DNA of 43,644 bases from a virus: IMG/VR virus record IMGVR_UViG_3300003937_000308, positions 1-43,644 of that record; one strand, written 5' to 3'. The first letter of the stretch is position 1. Each line of letters opens with the position of its first letter. The translations under genes were made by a program, and so were the position numbers. This document shows, piece by piece, positions 1-6,442 of the stretch. The notes under the pieces are model-generated. The model saw only the letters and a list, made by a program, of their open reading frames with translations. It was not told the origin of the DNA and did no database searches.

Positions 1-2
1 AT

Positions 3-542
3 GCTGGCGGTAAAGGTAGAGCTAAATCTGCTGCTGAAAGTTGGTTTGAAGATTCTAAAAAAGGAATTAGAGAAACAGCAGTACAAAATACAGCAAGAAG
101 ATTTAGACCAGGTCAAGTCTACGTATTTAGATATGATGAACCAAAATATGCTACAGAGTGGGATAAAAATCCATGTGTATTAGCATTAGATCCAGCAGGT
201 AATAATGATTGTGGTATTAATTTAAACTTATTGCCACCCAATATTAAAGAAGAACTACTAGATGTAGTTTACGAAAGATTCCAAGGTTTCTTAAAAGGAC
301 AAGAGGGGAAACCCGCTAAAAACCAGGCCCCACTATCATTAAGTTATGATGGTGCAAAAGGTTTTTTAGGTAAATTTGGATTTGATTTTGCGATTAGACA
401 ATATATCCCTAGTCGTAAATCACAACAAGCAGTAGTGGGATATGAACACTGGGCCAGAATAGCTCTTGCTGATTTTCTACAGTTAGAAGGTATGGGAGTT
501 GGGGCTATTAGAGCAATGTTCAAAAACCACTTAAATAAATGA
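3..542 (+). CDS. DNA end-protector (gp2)-like protein, 5' truncated
   Basis: The reading frame is open from the first bases of the window to the TGA at 540-542, so the N-terminus lies outside; an apparent internal start near 231 is not needed because the upstream 76 codons read as sensible protein. About 179 residues are visible. A GQVYVFRYDEP segment followed later by GINLNLLPP resembles the conserved 'GKMYxFxY ... GxNLHYLPP' pattern of T4-type gp2 DNA end-protector family proteins, which in T4 bind packaged DNA ends at the head vertex and shield them from RecBCD. The remainder is basic and aromatic-rich, fitting a DNA-binding or head-completion role. It lies directly upstream of the portal gene, at the head end of the cluster. 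Family assignment is from recalled pattern only; other small head-completion proteins remain possible. Confidence 0.5.
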   Translation, partial: AGGKGRAKSAAESWFEDSKKGIRETAVQNTARRFRPGQVYVFRYDEPKYATEWDKNPCVLALDPAGNNDCGINLNLLPPNIKEELLDVVYERFQGFLKGQEGKPAKNQAPLSLSYDGAKGFLGKFGFDFAIRQYIPSRKSQQAVVGYEHWARIALADFLQLEGMGVGAIRAMFKNHLNK

Positions 543-553
543 GATATATAAAA
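543..553 (+). promoter_or_regulatory. Late promoter-like box (GATATATAA) before portal
   Basis: GATATATAAAA lies 20 bases before the portal ATG and begins at the stop codon of the preceding gene. It is one of about fifteen copies of this box in the window, almost all just upstream of virion genes, and resembles the T4 late box TATAAATA. Confidence 0.6.
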
Positions 554-571
554 CAGAAATAATAATATATT

Positions 572-2170
572 ATGGCAGGATTTACCGAAAAAAGAAACGG
601 ACCGTTCAGTTCTAACTCAAGACCATTTAGCCTTTCAAACGCTTTGAAAACGCTAAGTTCTTTTGGTATGCGTTATGACGACATGGTACTTAGACAATCT
701 CAAGCAATTGGTCCAATGGAAGATCAATTTGGCTACAGAGAGATGAACCCGTTTGGCCTAGACAACGATGATATTTATGGTGCATTTGCTGCACTATCTA
801 TGGCAGATATTAATATGAAAAAGAACGTACCGTTCTTTGATATTGATTACCCTGGTAAAAGAGATGAATTGAGAAGATTCTCAATGAATGATGAAGTTGA
901 AGATGTTTTAGATATACTTTGTGATGAAGCAATTGTATATGATGAAAAGAACTTTTTTGCTCAACCTTCTATTTTAGGTCTTGACGTCTCCGATGAAGTT
1001 AATAAAGACCTTAACAAATACTTTAGACAAATTTATCACTATTTTGGTTTTAATGGTGAACAATCAGCATGGTACTTCTTTAGAAAATTCCTAGTTGATG
1101 GTTACCTATCATTTGAGATAATTTATTCCCCAGACCAAAAAGAGATTATAGGTTTTAAAGAAATTGATCCTGTAACCTTAATGCCAGGTTTTAATAAAGA
1201 CGACGGTAAGAAGGTATGGATCCAATATAAAGACGATCCGGTAAAAGAAAGAGTATTATATGATTCTCAAATTATTTATATTGCATACTCTTCACTTTCA
1301 ACTGCATCTAGAGTTAGTTACGTTGAAAGATTAGTTAGATCATTTAACTTACTTAGAATTATGGAACACACCAGAGTAATCTGGGCAGTAACAAATGCTT
1401 CATTTAGAATGAAGTTTATTATTCCTGTAGGTGGTAAATCTAAAACTAGAGCAAAACAATCGTTAGCTCAGTTAATGAATAACTATAAAGAAGTTGTTGA
1501 CTTTGATTTTGAATCAGGTTCATTGACTACAGACGGTAAGCCAATGTTACAATTTAGTAAAGAGTATTGGTTACCTTCTAAAGATGGTGAAACTCCAGAA
1601 ATTGAAACATTAGGCGGTGAAGGACCAGAATTAAATGATACAGAAGCTCTTAAGTATTTCCAAGATAAACTAAAACAAGTTTCTAAAATACCTTACAATA
1701 GATTCTTATATGAAGATGATGGTGGTGACTATGCATTAGCAGGTGACGGGATGGTAAGAGATGAAATCAAGTTCGCTAAGTTTATTAATAGATTAAGATC
1801 AGTATTCCAAGAGGTATTAGTTAAGCCATTGTATATTCAAATGTGTCTTAAATACCCAGAGTTTAGTGACGATCCACAATTTAAAACTCAAGTAGCCTTA
1901 AGATTTAATGAAGAGAATGTATTTGCTGAATTAAAGAACCAAGAAATCATGCAGCTAAGATTAGACTTTATCTCAAGTATGAGAGATAGTTTAATGACAA
2001 CTAACCAAGAGACTATGGAAGAAGAATACTATTTCGATCAAGAATACTTAGTAACAAAGTATTTAAAATTAACTGAGGATGAAATTAACGCTAATAAATC
2101 ATATAAAGCTAAAGCTGCAAAGGCTGCAGCAGATGAACCAGAGCCAGAAGATGATGGAATGGGCTTCTAA
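572..2170 (+). CDS. 20: Portal vertex protein (gp20-like)
   Basis: A 532-residue protein, close to T4 gp20 (about 524). It would form the dodecameric portal ring at one capsid vertex, through which DNA is packaged by the gp17 motor and to which the neck and tail attach. Supporting features are the length, the position immediately before the prohead core/protease/capsid genes exactly as in T4 (20-67-68-21-22-23), and the portal-like central part (around residues 195-300: FKEIDPVTLMPG, a long helical clip/stem region, then YNRFLYEDDGGDYALAG and RDEIKFAKFI near residues 375-410). The C-terminus is acidic (EPEPEDDGMGF). The start at 572 follows the late box by 20 bases in an A-rich leader without a Shine-Dalgarno sequence, as for the other genes here. 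Confidence 0.9.
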   Translation: MAGFTEKRNGPFSSNSRPFSLSNALKTLSSFGMRYDDMVLRQSQAIGPMEDQFGYREMNPFGLDNDDIYGAFAALSMADINMKKNVPFFDIDYPGKRDELRRFSMNDEVEDVLDILCDEAIVYDEKNFFAQPSILGLDVSDEVNKDLNKYFRQIYHYFGFNGEQSAWYFFRKFLVDGYLSFEIIYSPDQKEIIGFKEIDPVTLMPGFNKDDGKKVWIQYKDDPVKERVLYDSQIIYIAYSSLSTASRVSYVERLVRSFNLLRIMEHTRVIWAVTNASFRMKFIIPVGGKSKTRAKQSLAQLMNNYKEVVDFDFESGSLTTDGKPMLQFSKEYWLPSKDGETPEIETLGGEGPELNDTEALKYFQDKLKQVSKIPYNRFLYEDDGGDYALAGDGMVRDEIKFAKFINRLRSVFQEVLVKPLYIQMCLKYPEFSDDPQFKTQVALRFNEENVFAELKNQEIMQLRLDFISSMRDSLMTTNQETMEEEYYFDQEYLVTKYLKLTEDEINANKSYKAKAAKAAADEPEPEDDGMGF

Positions 2171-2192
2171 TCCTAGATAATTAAGAAAAAGA

Positions 2193-2203
2193 GATATATA
2201 AAC
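2193..2203 (+). promoter_or_regulatory. Late promoter-like box, 3 nt before ATG
   Basis: GATATATAAAC is followed almost directly by the ATG at 2205. If used as a promoter the transcript would be essentially leaderless; copies at 25598 and 40384(-) share this close spacing. Confidence 0.5.
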
Positions 2204-2204
2204 T

Positions 2205-2558
2205 ATGAAAACAGATATTAATATTTTTAAAACATTCGAAGAGTTCATCACAGAAGATGCTTTAAAGGCAGGTGAAGAATCTGACGTTTACGTAGAGCCG
2301 CTTACTTTAGACTCTGGTTCTGAAATAAAATCAGCAGAAATCCTAGGAGCTATTACAGCATCTAAGACTGAAAAAGAATTTAAAGATTACTTCTTTCAAG
2401 AGTATGGACAAGATGCTTTTGCCGAAGGTGAAATGGACATTCTAGTTAAATATTATCTAGATAAAGAGACCGAAGACGCTGAGGAAGAGAAAGAAGAAGA
2501 GAAGGATGTTGAGAAAGAAGAAGAAGGTGGAGATGACGAGCTAGACCTTGACATTTAA
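2205..2558 (+). CDS. Acidic prohead core/internal protein (gp67-like by position)
   Basis: A 117-residue protein between portal and protease, the slot held in T4 by gp67/gp68 core proteins. The C-terminal 30 residues are almost entirely Glu/Asp with a few Lys, as in T4 gp67, which is acidic and is processed to internal peptides during head maturation. The N-terminus contains KTFEEFITE (residues 9-17), strikingly like the T4 capsid-targeting sequence MKTYQEFIAE, with an I-x-E that fits the gp21 protease recognition rule (L/I-x-E). The inference is a prohead core component cleaved during maturation. No sequence-level homology to gp67 can be claimed from inspection; position, composition and the targeting-like motif are the evidence. 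Confidence 0.6.
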   Translation: MKTDINIFKTFEEFITEDALKAGEESDVYVEPLTLDSGSEIKSAEILGAITASKTEKEFKDYFFQEYGQDAFAEGEMDILVKYYLDKETEDAEEEKEEEKDVEKEEEGGDDELDLDI

Positions 2559-2587
2559 CATATTAAGATATTTGCATAATAAGACGT

Positions 2588-2600
2588 GATATATATTAAA
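2588..2600 (+). promoter_or_regulatory. Late promoter-like box before protease/scaffold
   Basis: GATATATATTAAA, a one-base variant of the late box, lies about 23 bases upstream of the ATG at 2620, in the intergenic region after the acidic core protein. Confidence 0.5.
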
Positions 2601-2619
2601 AATAATAAAAACCATAGAT

Positions 2620-4845
2620 ATGGCAAAAGTTAACGATTTACTAATCGTCGAAATGTCCTCTAGTCAACTAAGCGTAGCTTCTACAGAAGGCAAAGAGTAT
2701 GTTCTCGAAGGTATTTTTGGTGAAATTGACACTAAAAATAAAAACAACAGGATTTATACTGAAGATGAGTATGTACCTCAAATCCAACAGTTACAAGATA
2801 AAATTAAATCTTCTAAACTGTTAGGTGAGTTAGACCATCCTCAGCAATTTGATGTTTCTCTTAAAAATGTTTCACACATTATTGAGGAACTTTTCTACGA
2901 TAAAGACAATAAACATGTAAAGGGTAAAATTAGACTATTAGATACTGACGCTGGCCGTCAAGCTAAAGCATTAGTTGATGCTGGTGTACCTTTACAAATC
3001 TCTTCTAGAGCAGCCGGTGCCGTTGAATCAAACGGAAAGGTAAAAATCAAACAATTATTCACTTACGATTTAGTAGCAGATCCTGGATTTGCAAACGCTG
3101 AATTAAAAAGAGTTAACGAATCTTATGGATTCGATGATAATTCAGGTTTATGGATATATGAAATGAATGGTGAAAAAGCTGAAGAGTCTACAAAAGAAAT
3201 TACAACAAACATAAATACAGAAATAAAAGAAAAAAACATGGCAGAATTTGTAAAAGCTGAAGATTTCCATAAGTATTCTGAGTACTTAGCTAACGAAATG
3301 AAAAGCATTAAAGAGTCTATCGGTGCAAAAAACGAAGACAAGACGTTAGAAGATGTAACATCTCATAACGACCATATCGTCGAAAGCGTTAATACTCTCT
3401 CAGAATATGTTGAGTATTTAGCTGGCAAATTAGACGAGTCAATCCAGTATTCAGAACACGTTGCTGAAAAAGCAGATCAAGGTATATCTTATACTGAGAC
3501 AGTTGCTGAAAAATTAGATCAAGGTATTCAATACTCTGAGCATTTAGCAGAAGCTGTTGGTAAAGTTAAAGACTTTGCTAACTATGTTGCTGAACAAGCT
3601 AACGAAGGTAATGAAACTAATAAGAATCTATTAGGTTACGTTGAATACTTAAAAGAAAACTTACAGCAAGTATCAGAATATACTGAATATATTGCAACTC
3701 AAATCAACGAAAACTTAGTTGAAGAAGAAGTTGAAGATGAATCAGGAGAACCTGCTGAAGAGTTAGAAGATGAAACTGTAAAATCAGACGCTGAAGTTAA
3801 AGACGAAGTTGACGCTGCTGAAGTTGGTGAATTACCTGCTGAAGATGAAGGTGAAGATGGAGCTAAAGAAGTAGCTGAGACTGAAGAAGTTGAAGAAACT
3901 GAAGAAGTTGAAGAAACTGAAGAAGTTGCTGAAGAAGATGAAGCTGGTGAAGGTGCTGAAGAAGTTGCTGAAGAAGATGAAGCTGGTGAAGGTGCTGAAG
4001 AAGTAGCTGAAGAAGAAGTTACTGAAGAAGAAGACGAGGAATTTCACGCTGAAGCTGAAGAAGTAACTGAAGAAGAAGACGAAGCTGAAGCACCTGGTGC
4101 TGAAAAAGAAGAGGCTGATGTTGAAGAAATTGGCGATAATTCAGAAGAAGGTGATGTAGATCCTGCTGCTGAAGATGGAGCTGGTCAACCTGCTGAAGAA
4201 TTGGAAGATGAAACTGAAGATGTATCTGAAGTTGAGCCAGAAGGTGAAACTGAAGAAGCTGAAGCTGGAGAATCTGATGAAGAAACTGAGGGCGAAGATG
4301 GAGCACACGATCCATTAGAGTCTTACAAAAAAGAAATTTCATCTAAATTAGATGCATTAGTAGAAGCTGCTCAAGTAAAAGAAAATGAAAATCCTGCATT
4401 CTTAAATGTAGTTTCAGGTTCTGTACAAGAAGCTTACAATACACTAAACGAAGATGCAAAAACTGAAGTTAGAAGTAGAGTTACAAAAAGAGCATTTATG
4501 AATGAGTCACAAATTAGTGCAATCATTGAAAACGCAAATGCTGTTGTTGAAGCTAAAAATAACGAACCATTCTTTATCACTGCAATACCTGCAGAATATA
4601 AAGAGAAGTTTGAATCTTTAACTGAAGGAAAACAAGCACAAATTAAAGCACAAGCAAACTATCATACTCTAAAGACTGAGTATCAAGTTAGAAACTTCTG
4701 GGAAACTAGAGATCTAAGAGAGGTTAAAGTTGACTTAGAAAAGTTAGCTGCAGTTAATGAATCAGCTAAGACTGAGGAAATTAATAAGCCACTATATGAT
4801 GTTTCCGATATGGCTGATGCTTTTAAGAAAAGATTTAAAAAGTAA
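2620..4845 (+). CDS. 21: Prohead protease fused to scaffold (gp21-gp22-like)
   Basis: A 741-residue protein, far longer than T4 gp21 (about 212). Residues 1-170 match the T4-type prohead serine protease: GELDHP with candidate catalytic His73, then LQISSRAAG with candidate Ser128/129 and YDLVADPGF as the third conserved block. This enzyme cleaves core and shell proteins after L/I-x-E. Residues 207-365 are helical with repeated Y-x-E-x-[LIV]-A units (for example YSEYLANE, YVEYLAGK, YSEHVAEK). Residues about 368-565 are a long Glu-rich tract, and the last 170 residues form a mixed charged helical domain. The second half behaves like a scaffold (gp22 role), and no separate gp22 gene lies between this gene and the capsid gene. 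A methionine at residue 207 has a start-like context (see separate entry). Confidence 0.82.
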   Translation: MAKVNDLLIVEMSSSQLSVASTEGKEYVLEGIFGEIDTKNKNNRIYTEDEYVPQIQQLQDKIKSSKLLGELDHPQQFDVSLKNVSHIIEELFYDKDNKHVKGKIRLLDTDAGRQAKALVDAGVPLQISSRAAGAVESNGKVKIKQLFTYDLVADPGFANAELKRVNESYGFDDNSGLWIYEMNGEKAEESTKEITTNINTEIKEKNMAEFVKAEDFHKYSEYLANEMKSIKESIGAKNEDKTLEDVTSHNDHIVESVNTLSEYVEYLAGKLDESIQYSEHVAEKADQGISYTETVAEKLDQGIQYSEHLAEAVGKVKDFANYVAEQANEGNETNKNLLGYVEYLKENLQQVSEYTEYIATQINENLVEEEVEDESGEPAEELEDETVKSDAEVKDEVDAAEVGELPAEDEGEDGAKEVAETEEVEETEEVEETEEVAEEDEAGEGAEEVAEEDEAGEGAEEVAEEEVTEEEDEEFHAEAEEVTEEEDEAEAPGAEKEEADVEEIGDNSEEGDVDPAAEDGAGQPAEELEDETEDVSEVEPEGETEEAEAGESDEETEGEDGAHDPLESYKKEISSKLDALVEAAQVKENENPAFLNVVSGSVQEAYNTLNEDAKTEVRSRVTKRAFMNESQISAIIENANAVVEAKNNEPFFITAIPAEYKEKFESLTEGKQAQIKAQANYHTLKTEYQVRNFWETRDLREVKVDLEKLAAVNESAKTEEINKPLYDVSDMADAFKKRFKK
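3238..4845 (+). CDS. 22: Possible internally initiated scaffold protein (gp22-like), in frame
   Basis: The ATG at 3238 is in frame with the protease gene (codon 207) and follows GAAATAAAAGAAAAAAAC, an A-rich stretch like the leaders of the annotated late genes. The product starts MAEFVKAEDF, of the same MA-x-F style as other structural proteins here, and would be a 535-residue scaffold comprising the Y-x-E-x-[LIV]-A repeats, the acidic tract and the C-terminal domain. The arrangement parallels lambda C/Nu3, where scaffold is translated from an in-frame internal start of the protease gene. Alternatively the protein is made only as a fusion and cut by its own protease. Supported by context and sequence look only. 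Confidence 0.4.
   Translation: MAEFVKAEDFHKYSEYLANEMKSIKESIGAKNEDKTLEDVTSHNDHIVESVNTLSEYVEYLAGKLDESIQYSEHVAEKADQGISYTETVAEKLDQGIQYSEHLAEAVGKVKDFANYVAEQANEGNETNKNLLGYVEYLKENLQQVSEYTEYIATQINENLVEEEVEDESGEPAEELEDETVKSDAEVKDEVDAAEVGELPAEDEGEDGAKEVAETEEVEETEEVEETEEVAEEDEAGEGAEEVAEEDEAGEGAEEVAEEEVTEEEDEEFHAEAEEVTEEEDEAEAPGAEKEEADVEEIGDNSEEGDVDPAAEDGAGQPAEELEDETEDVSEVEPEGETEEAEAGESDEETEGEDGAHDPLESYKKEISSKLDALVEAAQVKENENPAFLNVVSGSVQEAYNTLNEDAKTEVRSRVTKRAFMNESQISAIIENANAVVEAKNNEPFFITAIPAEYKEKFESLTEGKQAQIKAQANYHTLKTEYQVRNFWETRDLREVKVDLEKLAAVNESAKTEEINKPLYDVSDMADAFKKRFKK
3880..3999 (+). repeat. Tandem coding repeats in the scaffold acidic tract
   Basis: Two tandem arrays abut. An 18-bp unit encoding TEEVEE runs about 2.7 times from 3880. 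A perfect 39-bp unit encoding EVAEEDEAGEGAE occurs twice at 3922-3960 and 3961-3999 and then degenerates. Both keep the reading frame, so length could vary by slippage without breaking the gene. Confidence 0.9.
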
Positions 4846-4847
4846 AC

Positions 4848-4858
4848 AATATATAAAC
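4848..4858 (+). promoter_or_regulatory. Late promoter-like box upstream of capsid leader
   Basis: AATATATAAAC begins 3 bases after the scaffold stop codon and 96 bases before the capsid ATG, leaving a long structured leader between box and gene. Confidence 0.6.
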
Positions 4859-4861
4859 TAA

Positions 4862-4918
4862 TCGACGATATAGGGTATCGAAGCAGAAAACCCAAGCAAG
4901 TCGAGTTTCGAAAGAAAC
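4862..4918 (+). promoter_or_regulatory. Structured 5' leader of the capsid gene
   Basis: TCGAC (4862-4866) pairs with GTCGA (4900-4904), enclosing GGGT (4873-4876) pairing with ACCC (4890-4893). Immediately adjacent is a perfect hairpin GTTTC-GAAA-GAAAC (4905-4918) with a GNRA tetraloop. The first stem starts close to where transcription from the upstream late box would begin, so the capsid mRNA would carry a 5'-terminal structure, perhaps for stability. Pairings are read by eye; no folding energy was computed. Confidence 0.5.
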
Positions 4919-4952
4919 ACTAAACAAACCATTAAAAAAACAATTTAACAAA

Positions 4953-6320
4953 ATGGCAAATTTAATTAACGAAGCTGAAGTTAGAAACACGTGGTCACCG
5001 ATTATTTCGGAAGCTACTGGTATTAACGAAAGCTCAAAACTAGCTTGGATGTCAGAATACTGTCACAATCACAAGCTTTATGAAGATGCAAACATCATGT
5101 CTTTAGGGACTGCTGGTAACATCTTTGGTATGGGAGCAACAAGCTTTCCAGATAACCCAAACTCAGGTGATTTAGGTTCAGGAGATAAAGCTCCAACTTT
5201 ATTACCTTTAGCAATGCAAGTTGCTGCACAAACAATCGGTTTAGACCTAGTACCTGTTGTACCAATGGCTGGACCAATGGGATTATTATCTTACCTAGAC
5301 TTCGTATACGAAGGTGGTAAAGTAATTGGTTCTGAAACTCCAACTTACATCAAAGCTAACATCGGCGTTGCCGCTGCTGGTAATGATACTGCTGCTGGTA
5401 CTTCAAGAATCGATGGTAAACCAATTATCAGAGTTATTGATGCATTAGCCGGTGGTGAAGCTTCTATCGCTGATAGATATGCTGGTGCTGAATTAGTAAA
5501 AGCTCTAGAAGATCATATTCCTGCATTTTCAGGTGCTGATGCTAACGGTAACCCAATGTCAAGAGGCGTAGGGGAACAAACTCCAGACAAAGTAATGGGC
5601 TTAAGCTTATTCTCTAAATCAGTTGCTGCTGAAACTTTCCAAGTTGCTGCTGCAGTTACTAGAGAGCAAGTACAAGACCTTAAACAATTCGGTGTTGACG
5701 CTGTTGCTCAAGTAGAAGCAGTTTTAACTAACGAATTAACTCAGTCTATTAACAACCACATCTTAACTTCAATGAGAGGTTTAGCTGGTCAAGGTTTAGG
5801 AGTTGATAACGCAGGCGTAAACGAAGTAAGTATAGCTGTAGCTGCTAACTCTGGTGAAACTAGAGCAGATTCTTACAGAGCAATCTTAACTAATATCTTA
5901 GCTGCTGCGAACTTAATCGCACAACAAGGTAGAAGAGGTGCTGGTAACTTCGCAGTTGTAGGTGGTGCTGTTGCATCCGCTTTACAATCTGTTGCTGGTT
6001 TCGTTGCTTACCCAATGGCTAACACTGTTAACCAAGTTGCAGGTTCAATCTATCCTTTAGGTTCTGTTGCTGGTATCAATGTTTACACTGACCCATCAAT
6101 CGCATTCGGTTCTGCTGAAGTATTAATCGGTAGAAAAGGTGACGGTAATGGTCCTGGATTAGTATTCATGCCTTACTTAATGGCTGAATCAGTACAAGCA
6201 ATCGTTGAAGGAACTATGGCTCCGAAAGTAGCTGTAAAATCTAGATACGCATTGGTTGAAGCTGGATTCCACCCAGGAACTCAATACGAGAAGTTCACAC
6301 TTACAGGTTTCTCACTATAA
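4953..6320 (+). CDS. 23: Major capsid protein (gp23-like)
   Basis: A 455-residue protein (T4 gp23 is 521) directly after the protease/scaffold gene, as in T4. The segment beginning LLPLAMQVAAQTIGLDLV and continuing with VVPMAGPMG and LSYLDFVYEGG corresponds to the gp23 region following the maturation cleavage point, where T4 has its conserved QPMxxPTGQ motif. The C-terminal half is Ala/Gly-rich with the HK97-fold look (FAVVGGAVASALQSV, VNQVAGSIYPLG, YALVEAGFHPGTQYEK). Candidate gp21-type cleavage sites (L/I-x-E) in the N-terminal region are ISE (18-20), INE (24-26) and LYE (42-44). It sits behind the structured leader and is followed by a strong terminator, so it probably forms an abundant separate transcript. 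Codons look more uniform than in neighbours, fitting high expression. Confidence 0.93.
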   Translation: MANLINEAEVRNTWSPIISEATGINESSKLAWMSEYCHNHKLYEDANIMSLGTAGNIFGMGATSFPDNPNSGDLGSGDKAPTLLPLAMQVAAQTIGLDLVPVVPMAGPMGLLSYLDFVYEGGKVIGSETPTYIKANIGVAAAGNDTAAGTSRIDGKPIIRVIDALAGGEASIADRYAGAELVKALEDHIPAFSGADANGNPMSRGVGEQTPDKVMGLSLFSKSVAAETFQVAAAVTREQVQDLKQFGVDAVAQVEAVLTNELTQSINNHILTSMRGLAGQGLGVDNAGVNEVSIAVAANSGETRADSYRAILTNILAAANLIAQQGRRGAGNFAVVGGAVASALQSVAGFVAYPMANTVNQVAGSIYPLGSVAGINVYTDPSIAFGSAEVLIGRKGDGNGPGLVFMPYLMAESVQAIVEGTMAPKVAVKSRYALVEAGFHPGTQYEKFTLTGFSL

Positions 6321-6347
6321 TTTATAGTTAACTAGTAATTTTATATT

Positions 6348-6377
6348 AAAGGCCCTCTTTTTGAGGGCCTTTTCTTT
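6348..6377 (+). terminator. Rho-independent terminator after capsid gene
   Basis: AAGGCCCTC (6349-6357) pairs perfectly with GAGGGCCTT (6363-6371) across a T5 loop and is followed by a T-rich run. Confidence 0.9.
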
Positions 6378-6393
6378 TCTACAAACTTAAGCA

Positions 6394-6402
6394 GATATAT
6401 AG
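6394..6402 (+). promoter_or_regulatory. Late promoter-like box (GATATATAG)
   Basis: GATATATAG lies 40 bases before the ATG at 6443 and just downstream of the capsid terminator, so the next gene must have its own start of transcription. Confidence 0.5.
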
Positions 6403-6442
6403 TTAAAGATTAACTTATTAATAAAACATAATAATACAAGCT

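Noticed and set aside
1-183. ORF starting at base 1 (MLAVKVELNLLL...)
   Set aside because: It is in the wrong frame; the frame beginning at base 3 is continuous with the gp2-like protein.
3832-4342. Minus-strand ORFs rich in Phe/Leu
   Set aside because: Mirror image of the GAA/GAT-rich acidic repeats of the scaffold gene.
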